Below are positions 7,464-15,063 of a stretch of DNA of 15,063 bases, piece after piece; positions within the stretch are counted from its first letter, which is position 1, and every line of letters begins with the position of its first letter. The notes beneath the pieces were generated by a model. That model had not been told where the DNA came from. It was given only the letters and a program-made list of their open reading frames with translations, and ran no database searches. The stretch lies in the NCBI GenBank assembly GCA_044238145.1, contig JBIIDT010000067.1, positions 1 to 15,063 on the forward strand, in the 5' to 3' direction. The position numbers were made by a program, and so were the translations under genes. Origin of the DNA: QWPN01 sp044238145 (GTDB lineage: Bacteria; Planctomycetota; Planctomycetia; Pirellulales; UBA1268).

Positions 7464-7495
7464 TGCCCGCGCCGTTCAGTTGGCCGGCGCGGGCA
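7464..7495 (-). terminator. Strong hairpin with the stop codon of the giant membrane-protein gene in its loop
   Basis: TGCCCGCGCCG (7464-7474) and CGGCGCGGGCA (7485-7495) form a perfect 11-bp stem around a 10-nt loop that contains the TGA at 7478-7476. It marks the end of the sigma-factor operon. There is no U-tract, so it may act as a GC-type terminator, an mRNA 3' stabiliser or both. Confidence 0.5.
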
Positions 7496-10400
7496 CGAGT
7501 TCCCAGAGGCCGCGGCGCACGTCGCTGGGCTGGTTCTTTGGAGCGGCGGGGGCTACCAAGAGCCACAGGCGGCCGGCGGCCGCCGCCATGGGGCCGACCC
7601 AGGGCTGTGGACCCGCGAGGTCGGGCAGCGGCGCCGTATGCCGCACCGCGCCGGAGGCGACATCGATCCAGAGCAGCGCGACGTCGAAGATCGGCTCCTT
7701 GTCGGTGCCGGGCCGCTGCTGCTGCACGGCCGCGATCGCCATCCCGTCGCCCGTCGCCACCGTCGCTCCCAGGAGCCGCGTCGGCGCCAGCCCCAGCGGA
7801 CCCGGTCCGGGCTTCTCTCGGGCGGACAGGATCCGGCGCAGCGTGCCGTCGCGAGGATCGCAGGTCACGATGCCTTCGCCGGTCTCGACCACGAGCCGCG
7901 CGGCCGTGCCCGTGCCGGCGAGGCCGACGAGTCGCCGTGATCGCGGCAGCGGCGTTTGCCATTGCAGGCGGCCGGTCGCCGCGTCGATGGCAGTGATCGT
8001 CTGCACGCCGGGCTGCATGACGACGACGCTCTCCCCGAGCACCAGCGGCGGCGCGGGCGACTGGTACCACCACCACGAGTCGCCCGCCGGTCCGATCCAG
8101 GGCTGCCGGCGAATCCAGCGGAGCCGCCCGTCGGGCTCGCAGCAGATCACGGCTCCGGCGGTCGCGATGCAGAGCGTGCCACCAGCGGCCGTCATCTGGC
8201 AGTCGCCCGGAAGGAACGTGCCGCCGCCGCGTGGGACCCACCAATCGGGCAACAGGCTGCACAGGGGACGCTCGAACAGCTGCCGGCCTGAGGCGGGGTC
8301 GACGGCCACGAGCACGAGTTGGTCGACGGCGCCCTTCCGCACGGCGCAGTACCGCAGCGTCGTGCCGACGAGCACCGGGTCGGAGATCGGCGCGGTCGGC
8401 CCCGTGGCGGGCGATTCCCAGGCGACCGAGCCGTCGGCGAGCCGCAGCGCCACCAGCGACGGTGTCGGGCCCTGTCCCAGCCACCGCAGGTAGGCGTGCC
8501 TGTCGTCGCAGACGGGTGGCATGGGGAAGAGTCCGCAGCTCCCTAGCGTTCCGGGCTTCGGGCCCGCGGCCGAGCGCCACTGTACGGCGCCCGACGACGG
8601 GTCGAGCGACACGACCTCCACCCGGTTCGAGGCCAGCAGCCGGTCGGCTGCCGGCACCAGCGCACAGACCTCCGCTGCCCAGTCGAGCCGGTGCGAGAAG
8701 AATGGCGGCGATGGCGGAAAGGGTTCCAGCGGCGAGTCCCCGTCAGGGCCATACACGTCGCCACCTATGGAAGACGGAAAGTCGATCACGGGGATCGCGG
8801 CCGTTGGCGGGCCGAGATCGAGCCGCTTCGTCGCGACGAGATCGGCCGGTCGCACGGCGATGGCGGCTGACGGCGCGGCCGCGCTGACGATCGCCGCCAG
8901 TTCTCCCGCCGGAATGCCCGGCAACCCCGTCGCCGGCGGCTGTGCCGCCGCCTGACCCGAGAGCGAATCGGCTAACGCCCGCACCGCGTGCAGCCGATCC
9001 CGGGTCTCGGCCGTCGCCCAGGCGAGGCCCATGCGGACATGTTCGCGGGCGGTGGCGCACTCCCCGGCAGCCAAAGCCCGCAGGGCCAGCCACTCGCGAG
9101 CGTCGGCGGCCGCGGGCGTGCCGTGAAACTCCAACGTTGCCGCGAGCATCCCACGGGCGTTGCCTGCCGCCTTCAGTTGCAGCACGCGGAGCCGGCCGCG
9201 CTCGGCCGGGTTGCCCAGCATGAACTCGCGGAACGCGGGCCGCTCCCGCAACGCGTCGTCCACGAGGAGCAGCATCGTTGCCAGCCGGCGGGCATCGTGC
9301 GGATCGGGCACCAGGCCGTTGCCGTCGTCGCCGCCGGTGTCGGCCACGTGCCGGGCGACGACCCGTGCGGCGTCTTCCCACGACTCCGTGTCGAGCATGG
9401 TGAGGAACTCCTGCACCGTGTTCGAGAGGCGGTTGGCGGAATCGGTGAGGATCGAGCCGCCGCTCTCCACCTGGCGGGCGGCCACAGCCACGGGACCGGA
9501 GTCGTTGGCATAGAACCGCTGCCGCTCGAACTCGGACCGCACCTCGGCGGCCGGGGCGGTGGTCATGAGGTCGCGAAGGATTGCACTGCGGATCCCACGG
9601 ACGTCGACCAGGAGGTCGTACGCCGCCTGCCCCATGTTGCTGGGCGCCTGCTGCATCCTCAGCCATGCCGCACGGCATCCGGCGGCGTCGCCACGGGCGG
9701 CGCAGTCGCGGGCGATGACACCGTAGAGCGCGTTGTACACGCTGGCGTCGCGGGGATCCAGCGCGAGCGAGAGCCGGCTGACGTCGTCGGTGACGGCGAG
9801 CCGCTCGTCGAACGGCAGCTCGAGCGACTCCGTGTGCCGCCAGGCGAGCAGTGCGAGTTGCTGGGAGAAGAAGGTGCGGTCGGTCGCCAGGCTGCGGATC
9901 GCCGCCGCGGCCAGCCAGCGGGCTTCGTCTCTTCCCTTTGGCCGGGCCGCCTTCGCCGCCTCCAGCCACGAGTCGAACTGCTTGGCGGCCTGCTGATCCA
10001 AGGTGAACGAGTCGGCCGCTTCGAGCATGTCCCGCGGCATGATCCGGGCCAGGCCGGGAAGTTCCGCGACGCCCACCCGCGACAGCGTGATCCCGCCGCC
10101 CGCGCGGCCGCCGACGGTCAGGCCCACCGAGGCGATGCCACCGAGGCCCGTCCAGGCGGGATAGTCCCAGGCGCGGGCCCAATGCTGGCCGTCGCCGCTC
10201 CGCGTCATCAGCAGTGAGCCGTTGACGATCTGCAGCCGCAGCCACAGCGGGAGCGGGGCGAACCTCACCGCAGGATTCTTCCCGTCGAGGGCGGGGGCGG
10301 GCCGGCCCGGCTGCCAGACGACGAAGCCGTTGCGCCGCGTGTCGGCCGGCCCGCCCGTCGGGTCGACCATTCCGCAGATCAGGGCCGGCACCCCACCCGG

Positions 10401-11729
10401 GCCGGCCAGATGAATCCCGCACCCGGATGCGCACTCGTCGATCTTGAGGACGATCTCCCTGGGGCCCAGCCCTGGTGGCGGGAGGTTCCAGGTCGCCACG
10501 AGCGGCCCTGTTGGCGCGGCCTCCGGCTGGACGAGCCGCACGGCGCCGCTGGGCTGTTTCTCGAGCGCTGCTGCGCCGCTGCCCTCCCAGGCGAGGTCGG
10601 CGGGCTTCCAGACGGCCGTCGGCGCCGGCGGCGGCGGCAGCCGGGGCGGATCGACGGCCCGCACGAGTTCCATCCCGGCGATCCCGACCCTGCCCTCGAA
10701 CAGGACTTCGTCCGGCTCGGCAGGCAGCGGCACCTCGACCAGCCGCACCTCGCCGCGCGAGAGGATGAGGCAGCCATCCGCGTAGCGCAGTTCGACCGGC
10801 CCGAGCAGCCCGACATTGGCACGGGGCCCGCGGCCATCGGACGTGCTCGCCAGCCAGCGGCCGTCGGCCGGTGTTCCGACCGCCGGCCGCGTGAGCACGG
10901 ATCCGCACCACCCGCCGCCCTCGCGCGGCCCGGCGACCTCGAGCGCGGCACCCCGATTCCCGGACCAAGCGACGATCCGGTAGTTGCCGGCCGTGACGAT
11001 GAGCCGCAGGGCCGTGCCCGCCCGCAGCGGCGGCACGAGGCGGAACGCTCCCTCCATGGTCATCATGTCCAGGTTGGGGCCGACCCTGACCGCGCCGCAC
11101 TTGGACGGCGTGCCCGATAGCGGCCTGAACCACAGTTCCAACTCCCCAGGATGGGGCAGCCGGTACGGCAGCAACTTGAATAGATCGCTCGTCTGGGGCT
11201 CCGGCGCATCGGCGGCGATCGCCTTCGCCCAGGGGGCTTCGGCCGCAGCCGGCTTCACGTCCGCCGGCTTGGCCGCCACCGGATTGGCTTCCGGCCTGGC
11301 CTCCGCCGGCGGCTCGGACGCCCGGGGCTCGGCGTCGGCGACAGCTTCTTCGCCGGCCGGCGTCTCGGTTGCGGCCTGCTCCACGTCGGCTGGTGCCAGC
11401 GCGACGGAGGCATCGACTGGCGGCCGGCGGCGGAATGAAACCACGGCGGCGATTGCGGCCAGCACGAGGCCGAGGATCGCGAACGTCAGCCAGGGCGCCC
11501 GGCCGCGGAGGGCGGCCGCGCGGCGCTGGCCCGCCAGCAGCTCGTCCACCGACACCTGCGGCCGGCCGAGAGTCGCGGCGAGCCGTTCCTCGAGGCCGAT
11601 CCGCTCGAGGCATGCCCGGCGGATGGCGGGCGACTCTTTCGTCGCTGCGAGGATGGCGGCGCACTGCTCGGAAGTCAGGTCCTCCAGTGGCGTGCGATCG
11701 ACGAGGTCGATGATCTCTTCGTCAGTCAC
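7476..11729 (-). CDS. Giant single-pass membrane protein with PQQ-like propeller; candidate anti-sigma factor/sensor
   Basis: The protein has 1417 residues starting at GTG 11729. Residues 1-78 are a short cytosolic helical region (MTDEEIIDLVDRTPLEDL...). A transmembrane helix follows at about 79-99 (PWLTFAILGLVLAAIAAVV) and then an Ala/Pro/Glu linker to about 180. Residues 185-560 are beta-rich with LamG/DUF1583-like patches (LWLRLQIVNGSLLMT). About 563-925 are helical and TPR-like. About 985-1417 hold PQQ-type blade motifs (VVSLDPSSGAVQW, LVALRLADGSVAWE, ITAIDAATGRLQWQ). The longer frame to 12164 is rejected because its first 145 residues lie antiparallel in sense to nothing known and overlap the sigma gene in another frame. 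The start overlaps the sigma stop by 8 bp. Location and pairing with an ECF sigma suggest an anti-sigma/sensor role, an inference; no enzyme activity is evident. Confidence 0.85.
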   Translation of the reverse strand: MTDEEIIDLVDRTPLEDLTSEQCAAILAATKESPAIRRACLERIGLEERLAATLGRPQVSVDELLAGQRRAAALRGRAPWLTFAILGLVLAAIAAVVSFRRRPPVDASVALAPADVEQAATETPAGEEAVADAEPRASEPPAEARPEANPVAAKPADVKPAAAEAPWAKAIAADAPEPQTSDLFKLLPYRLPHPGELELWFRPLSGTPSKCGAVRVGPNLDMMTMEGAFRLVPPLRAGTALRLIVTAGNYRIVAWSGNRGAALEVAGPREGGGWCGSVLTRPAVGTPADGRWLASTSDGRGPRANVGLLGPVELRYADGCLILSRGEVRLVEVPLPAEPDEVLFEGRVGIAGMELVRAVDPPRLPPPPAPTAVWKPADLAWEGSGAAALEKQPSGAVRLVQPEAAPTGPLVATWNLPPPGLGPREIVLKIDECASGCGIHLAGPGGVPALICGMVDPTGGPADTRRNGFVVWQPGRPAPALDGKNPAVRFAPLPLWLRLQIVNGSLLMTRSGDGQHWARAWDYPAWTGLGGIASVGLTVGGRAGGGITLSRVGVAELPGLARIMPRDMLEAADSFTLDQQAAKQFDSWLEAAKAARPKGRDEARWLAAAAIRSLATDRTFFSQQLALLAWRHTESLELPFDERLAVTDDVSRLSLALDPRDASVYNALYGVIARDCAARGDAAGCRAAWLRMQQAPSNMGQAAYDLLVDVRGIRSAILRDLMTTAPAAEVRSEFERQRFYANDSGPVAVAARQVESGGSILTDSANRLSNTVQEFLTMLDTESWEDAARVVARHVADTGGDDGNGLVPDPHDARRLATMLLLVDDALRERPAFREFMLGNPAERGRLRVLQLKAAGNARGMLAATLEFHGTPAAADAREWLALRALAAGECATAREHVRMGLAWATAETRDRLHAVRALADSLSGQAAAQPPATGLPGIPAGELAAIVSAAAPSAAIAVRPADLVATKRLDLGPPTAAIPVIDFPSSIGGDVYGPDGDSPLEPFPPSPPFFSHRLDWAAEVCALVPAADRLLASNRVEVVSLDPSSGAVQWRSAAGPKPGTLGSCGLFPMPPVCDDRHAYLRWLGQGPTPSLVALRLADGSVAWESPATGPTAPISDPVLVGTTLRYCAVRKGAVDQLVLVAVDPASGRQLFERPLCSLLPDWWVPRGGGTFLPGDCQMTAAGGTLCIATAGAVICCEPDGRLRWIRRQPWIGPAGDSWWWYQSPAPPLVLGESVVVMQPGVQTITAIDAATGRLQWQTPLPRSRRLVGLAGTGTAARLVVETGEGIVTCDPRDGTLRRILSAREKPGPGPLGLAPTRLLGATVATGDGMAIAAVQQQRPGTDKEPIFDVALLWIDVASGAVRHTAPLPDLAGPQPWVGPMAAAAGRLWLLVAPAAPKNQPSDVRRGLWELVPAPAN

Positions 11730-12324
11730 GGTCCGTCTCCTCGGCCACGGGCCGGCCGGCGTCGAGGCAGCGACGGACGGCCTGTCGCGCCCGGAAGAGG
11801 AGCAGCTTGACGGCGCCCTCGGAACGGTCGAAGCGGCGGCCGATTTCGGCCAGTCGCAGGTTCTCGCCGTAGTGCAGGTCGAGCGCGGTGCGGGCCGTCT
11901 TGCCCAGCCCCTCCAGGCACGACGGCAGCCGGTCGAGCCGGTCGTCCGCGGCGGCGCCTCCCTCCCCGCCCTCGATCGCCAGGCAGACTTCCGTCCAGGC
12001 CACTTCCCGTCGCCGGGCCGAGCGGCGGACGTGCTCGCGGAGCACGTTGCGGGCGATGCCCGCGAGCCACGCCGAGAGTTCGCCCGAGCCCGTGGCCACG
12101 GCGGGACGGCTCGTGAGAAACCGCAGGAACACCTCCTGGCAAAGATCTTCCGCGGCGGCGGCATCCGTGAGCCGTGCCCGGAGGAATCCGTAGACCATCC
12201 GCCGGTTGGCTTCCACGATCGCCGCGACGGCGGCCCGGTCGTCGGCCCGCCTCGGTCGCCGGCCCGCGGAGCGATCCGCCCGCGCCGAGTTCGCAGCGGA
12301 ACTGGTGATGTCGGCGGGCTTCAC
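11722..12324 (-). CDS. ECF-type RNA polymerase sigma factor
   Basis: The 200-residue protein starts at a GTG at 12324. Region sigma2 spans about 37-103, with AEDLCQEVFLRFL (58-70) and WLAGIARNVLREHVRR (86-101) forming the core-binding and -10 recognition helices. Region sigma4 spans about 135-188, with LRLAEIGRRFDRSEGAVKLL (156-175) as the -35 helix-turn-helix. An Arg/Ser/Ala-rich tail of 30 residues precedes sigma2. The GTG overlaps the stop of the NPCBM gene (GTGA), and the sigma stop overlaps the next GTG by 8 bp, which implies translational coupling and fixed ratios. The open frame runs much further upstream, but that part is an out-of-frame shadow of the NPCBM gene. It likely directs transcription of its own operon and surface genes in response to an outside cue sensed by a partner. 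Confidence 0.94.
   Translation of the reverse strand: MKPADITSSAANSARADRSAGRRPRRADDRAAVAAIVEANRRMVYGFLRARLTDAAAAEDLCQEVFLRFLTSRPAVATGSGELSAWLAGIARNVLREHVRRSARRREVAWTEVCLAIEGGEGGAAADDRLDRLPSCLEGLGKTARTALDLHYGENLRLAEIGRRFDRSEGAVKLLLFRARQAVRRCLDAGRPVAEETDRD
11737..11742 (-). promoter_or_regulatory. Ribosome binding site GAGGAG deciding the GTG start of the giant membrane protein
   Basis: GAGGAG lies 7 nt before GTG 11729 on the minus strand, inside the last codons of the sigma gene. It supports the GTG start over the longer frame that reaches back to 12164. Confidence 0.7.
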
Positions 12325-14789
12325 GGCTGGGGCGCCTCGGGAATCGGCTTGCCGACGACGATCAGCCGCGGCGGCGCGCCGGTGGGCGCGGGCTCGCGGA
12401 CGAGCGTGGTCACGGCCGTGATGGGGAGCCGGGCCTCGGGATCGGCCGACCCGTAGACGCGGAAGCAGCCAAGCGACTCGAGATTCGTCGTGTGGAACTC
12501 GGCCTTCACCACGACCTCCTCCGCCGCCGGCTGGTCGTCGCGGAAGTGGAGCACGGCGGAGTGCGGACTGGCGGGGGTGCCCCTCCACTGGGAATGGGGC
12601 ATCTTGCGAATGATGTCGATCGGCCCCTGCAGCGCCGGGAGGGGGGGATTGCTGTAGGCCATGGTGACCTCGAGCGGTGTCTCGGCACCGGCCGCGCCGG
12701 CCGCCACGGAGAGCCCCGACATCCGAAAGCTGCCGCTCGCGTGCCGGCCCGGACCGAAGGCCGGCTTGGCCAGTGACGGATCGAGCAGGGCGTCGATCCG
12801 CAGGGCGCGGATGCCGCCCTGGCGGCTTGCGAGGCGGAGCGTGTACTCGTCCTGCGGCGGGGGCGGCAGGCTCACGAGGATGGCGCCGTCGTCCCGCTGC
12901 TTGAACGTCGAGCCCGCTGAAGACTTCATCTGCACCGGCTCCAGCGGAAACCAGCCCTCGTCGAGCGGCCCGGCGAGGCCGATGGCGTGCCACTGCACCT
13001 GCTGGCCGGCGGGGGCGACGATCTCCACGGCGAGCGGCCCCTCGGGCCGCCCTGCGAGCGGCAGCACGAAGGGCACCGCGGCCTCTGCCGAACGGACCGG
13101 CGGCGTGAGTTCCCACTGCCACCCATCGACACGGAGCGTGAGCGGGCCCTTGCCCTGGCCGTACCCGTTGACGGCGATCACGAGAAACCGGTCCTGCGGC
13201 TGCAACGCCGGCCAGGTGCGGGACAGCCGCATCGTTCCGCCTTCGGCCATGCTGACGGCGGCCCACCCGGCTCGCTGGCCGCCCAGCACCGGGTCGATGA
13301 CGCCCACCAACCGGATCCGCGCCGGCGGGTCGGTGGCCACCGTCCAGCCAGTCCAGGCCGGCACGATGAACGGCAGCCGCGCGGCGGTCTTCTGGGGCAC
13401 GACGGCGGGATCGAAGATGACCAGCGGATCGGCCCAGTCGACGTTGTCCCGCACGTCGAAGGGATCCGCGCCCGGGGGGCGGTCACGGTGGGCGTCGTCC
13501 GCGACGAGCACGAGCTCCTTCTGGCCTCCGGCGGGCCCGGCCAGCGGCAGGCCCTCGCACGCGGCGAATGTGCCCGAACCGACGAGCAGTTCACTCTGCC
13601 AGAGCGCGGGCGCGCCTGCATCGTCGGCGTGGATCGAGGCGCGGACGCAGCCGCCGCCGCCGACGACCCGGTCGAGGCCCACGCGGCCGCGGAACTCCTT
13701 CACGCCCGTCGCCAGCGGCAGCGTCAATTCCGTCCGTGCCTGCACGCCAAAGCCCCAGGCCACCGGCGGCCCGGCCGGGGCGAGCGGGCCGCCCTGCACG
13801 CTGCGGTCGGCCTGCCACGTCCAGCTCGACCCCAAAGGCGAAGTCTGCACGACCCGCGTCGGCTCCAGAAACGAGAGCGGCGCCTCGTTCGCCGAGAAGG
13901 CGATGATCCGCTGGATCTCGCCCAACCGGATGAAGAGCGGATCGAGACTCCAGGTGGGCTGGGCCAGTATGCTGCCCAACCTGTAGGCGATGTGATACTG
14001 CCGCTGCGGAATGCTCACGCGGGCCCCGCCGCGGCTGATCAACTGCACCACCCCGCCGTCGTCGGCGGCGAGTGTCTCGAACCACGCATCCCACGGCTCG
14101 GCCCGTGGGGCGAGGTGCAATTCCGCGATGTCTTCGAACCGGTGCCGTGCGGTTGAGCCGTCCGCCGACAGGATGATCACGGCATCGTCCGACCAGCGGA
14201 CGCTGCGAAACGAACCGCTGCTCCCGTCGGCGAGAAAGAGCGTCCGCGGCTGGTAGCGTCTCGGGCCGTCTTGCCGCCACACGATCCGCCGCACGCGATC
14301 GCGGCGCACGTCGAGGCGGGTCGTGATCGCGCGGCTGAAGACGGGCCGCGCGAGGGGACGGTCGGGGCTCACCACGTCGGCCATCGGCATGACCTGGAGC
14401 GTCGCCGGCAGTGACTCGGCGTGGTTCATGGGCTGGATGGCATCGACGAGCGTCCGCCACACGAAGCCTTCCGGCCGATGTCCATACACCGTGCCGGGCA
14501 GCAGGTCGCCGTTGTCGAACTCGATGTATGCGGGGGGAACCTGGGGCGTCGCTTCGTCGAGCCGTACCCAGCGAACGGGCTTCGCGGGATCGAACAGCCG
14601 CCGGCCGGCGACGCTCGCCTTGGTGCGATCGCCGAGGTCGGCGACAGCGCCCGCCACCTCGGAGCCGTCGGCGAACACCGCGAGGTGCGGCGGCGAAGGT
14701 GGTGCCTGACCGAGCGCCATCGGTCCTGCCAGCGGCCATGCGAGCAGGCACGCGACGGTCCGGGCGCAGGCAAGACCGAAACGGTTCAT
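12321..14789 (-). CDS. Exported NPCBM-domain protein, first gene of the ECF sigma operon
   Basis: The 822-residue protein starts at ATG 14789 with a clear signal peptide (FGLACARTVACLLAWPLAGP, then ALGQA near 28), so it is periplasmic or surface exposed. Residues 35-300 are strand-rich with repeated segments such as VFADGSEVAGAV, LFLADGSSGSF and IILSADGSTARH, like the small beta-sheet units of planctomycete surface proteins. About 305-460 match NPCBM, a putative carbohydrate-binding module: GVKEFRGRVGLD (362-373), then ELVLVADD and DNVDWADPLVIFD (448-460). The remaining 360 residues are beta-rich and unassigned. No catalytic motif was recognised. It overlaps the sigma gene start by 3 bp. It may bind glycan and inform the membrane partner, which is inference. 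The longer frame to 14966 starts with TTG and crosses the promoter. Confidence 0.88.
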   Translation of the reverse strand: MNRFGLACARTVACLLAWPLAGPMALGQAPPSPPHLAVFADGSEVAGAVADLGDRTKASVAGRRLFDPAKPVRWVRLDEATPQVPPAYIEFDNGDLLPGTVYGHRPEGFVWRTLVDAIQPMNHAESLPATLQVMPMADVVSPDRPLARPVFSRAITTRLDVRRDRVRRIVWRQDGPRRYQPRTLFLADGSSGSFRSVRWSDDAVIILSADGSTARHRFEDIAELHLAPRAEPWDAWFETLAADDGGVVQLISRGGARVSIPQRQYHIAYRLGSILAQPTWSLDPLFIRLGEIQRIIAFSANEAPLSFLEPTRVVQTSPLGSSWTWQADRSVQGGPLAPAGPPVAWGFGVQARTELTLPLATGVKEFRGRVGLDRVVGGGGCVRASIHADDAGAPALWQSELLVGSGTFAACEGLPLAGPAGGQKELVLVADDAHRDRPPGADPFDVRDNVDWADPLVIFDPAVVPQKTAARLPFIVPAWTGWTVATDPPARIRLVGVIDPVLGGQRAGWAAVSMAEGGTMRLSRTWPALQPQDRFLVIAVNGYGQGKGPLTLRVDGWQWELTPPVRSAEAAVPFVLPLAGRPEGPLAVEIVAPAGQQVQWHAIGLAGPLDEGWFPLEPVQMKSSAGSTFKQRDDGAILVSLPPPPQDEYTLRLASRQGGIRALRIDALLDPSLAKPAFGPGRHASGSFRMSGLSVAAGAAGAETPLEVTMAYSNPPLPALQGPIDIIRKMPHSQWRGTPASPHSAVLHFRDDQPAAEEVVVKAEFHTTNLESLGCFRVYGSADPEARLPITAVTTLVREPAPTGAPPRLIVVGKPIPEAPQP

Positions 14790-14846
14790 CGGAGCGGGGA
14801 ACGCTGCAGGGCGAGGCGGACGGCTTGGCCGCGGCACGAGGGACTG

Positions 14847-14875
14847 AGAATACCGCCGCGTGCGTGGCATGTCAT
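14847..14875 (-). promoter_or_regulatory. Sigma70-like promoter for the NPCBM-sigma-membrane protein operon
   Basis: On the minus strand ATGACA (14875-14870) is followed after 17 bp by TATTCT (14852-14847), 5/6 and 4/6 to consensus. The start would be near 14840 with a leader of about 50 nt to ATG 14789. It supports the chosen start and rules against in-frame ATGs at 14879 and 14870. Confidence 0.5.
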
Positions 14876-14946
14876 CCATGATCTTGCAGCCGCGGTCTCT
14901 TGAAGCGTCGAGTGGAGCGGCACATGGCGTGCTGAAGCGGCCGCCA

Positions 14947-14972
14947 GTTGACGATCCCGCAGTCAACCGTTC
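14947..14972. promoter_or_regulatory. Dyad and ECF-like promoter candidate upstream of the sigma operon and SDR gene
   Basis: GTTGAC-N9-GTCAAC (14947-14967) is a perfect 6-bp-arm inverted repeat in the divergent gap. Overlapping it on the minus strand is GAAC (14972-14969), 15 bp, then CGTC (14953-14950), the layout of many ECF promoters. Either a regulator site or an autoregulated ECF promoter would fit; each motif is short and could be chance. Confidence 0.3.
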
Positions 14973-14986
14973 TCATGCCGCGTGTC

Positions 14987-15063
14987 ATGTCAATCCTCGA
15001 CGCCTTTTCGCTGGCCGGCAAGGTGGCGCTGCTCACGGGCGGTGCCGGACTGTACGGCCGGCA
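14987..15063 (+). CDS. Short-chain dehydrogenase/reductase (SDR), 5' fragment
   Basis: The frame is open to the right edge and gives MSILDAFSLAGKVALLTGGA, continuing GLYGR, so only about 25 residues are visible. FSLAGKVALLTGG followed by AGLYGR is the first beta strand and glycine-rich TGGxGxxG dinucleotide loop of a classical SDR NAD(P)-dependent oxidoreductase, often sugar or sugar-acid related in this spacing (for example gluconate 5-dehydrogenase-like). I favour the ATG at 14987; an in-frame ATG at 14975 would add four residues, and neither has a clear ribosome site. It is divergent from the NPCBM-sigma operon. Substrate cannot be told from this fragment. Confidence 0.85.
   Translation, partial: MSILDAFSLAGKVALLTGGAGLYGR

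Noticed and set aside
6709..8493. Long + strand open frame across the PhyH and propeller genes
   Set aside because: It crosses two real genes and an intergenic gap; its Ser/Pro/Arg-rich translation has no domain.
8743..11664. A 973-codon minus-strand frame inside the giant membrane protein gene
   Set aside because: Same strand but another frame; composition is Arg/Gly/Ala-rich without structure, whereas the overlapping frame has a membrane helix and propeller motifs.
11730..12164. Extension of the giant membrane protein by 145 residues to 12164
   Set aside because: This stretch overlaps the real sigma gene in a different frame and is Arg/Ser/Pro-rich; the GTG at 11729 has a good ribosome site.
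11725..13266. A long N-terminal extension of the sigma factor up to 13266
   Set aside because: The upstream part is an out-of-frame shadow of the NPCBM gene; the GTG at 12324 overlapping that gene's stop fits the normal ECF length.
12987..14156. A 389-codon + strand frame opposite the NPCBM gene
   Set aside because: Antisense shadow; no domain, and the minus frame has a signal peptide and NPCBM motifs.
1..15063. CRISPR arrays, tRNA or rRNA genes, transposase genes
   Set aside because: No regularly spaced direct repeats, no cloverleaf or rRNA-like sequence and no transposase motif was seen; the only repeat of note is the inverted repeat at 6380-6449.

Overview
This is a high-GC, densely coding window, most likely from a planctomycete, probably of the Pirellulales type. 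The evidence is a PSCyt1/DUF1549/DUF1553-type cytochrome protein (a family greatly expanded in that phylum), a very large single-pass membrane protein with a PQQ-like propeller encoded beside an ECF sigma factor, and an NPCBM-domain exported protein. The lineage is inferred from gene content only. Because GC is so high, long antisense open frames are everywhere; nearly all are shadows, and two real genes run off the window edges.

Region 1 (1-3970) is a catabolic-looking divergon. Leftward are an enolase-superfamily (mandelate racemase/sugar-acid dehydratase type) enzyme and, 24 bp behind it, an exported PSCyt1/DUF1549 protein cut by the left edge. Rightward is a GntR/FCD regulator. The gap between them holds a good sigma70-like promoter for the leftward genes, overlapped by a near-perfect 17-bp palindrome, and a second 19-bp dyad. 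This suggests a classical auto- and divergently regulating GntR switch controlling sugar-acid use.

Region 2 (4043-7215, leftward) holds a PhyH-type Fe(II)/2-oxoglutarate dioxygenase and, 68 bp downstream, an unusual 785-residue fusion of a metal-dependent amidohydrolase to a class III (glutamate-1-semialdehyde aminomutase-like) PLP aminotransferase. An 18-bp imperfect inverted repeat of REP/MITE character spans the junction, and one arm supplies the start codon and first codons of the fusion gene.

Region 3 (7476-14789, leftward) is a tightly overlapping three-gene operon: an exported NPCBM-domain protein, an ECF sigma factor and a 1417-residue membrane protein with a short cytosolic N-terminus and a huge outside part (LamG-like, helical and PQQ-propeller regions). 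The genes overlap by 3 and 8 bp with GTG starts, so they are probably translationally coupled. I infer a surface-sensing/sigma-release system, with the giant protein as the candidate anti-sigma factor. A sigma70-like promoter and an ECF-like promoter candidate lie upstream.

At the right edge a short-chain dehydrogenase/reductase gene begins on the + strand, divergent from region 3. No tRNA, rRNA, CRISPR array or transposase gene was seen. No gap longer than 300 bp lacks a gene; the largest are 260 bp (7216-7475), 197 bp (14790-14986) and 160 bp (3184-3343).
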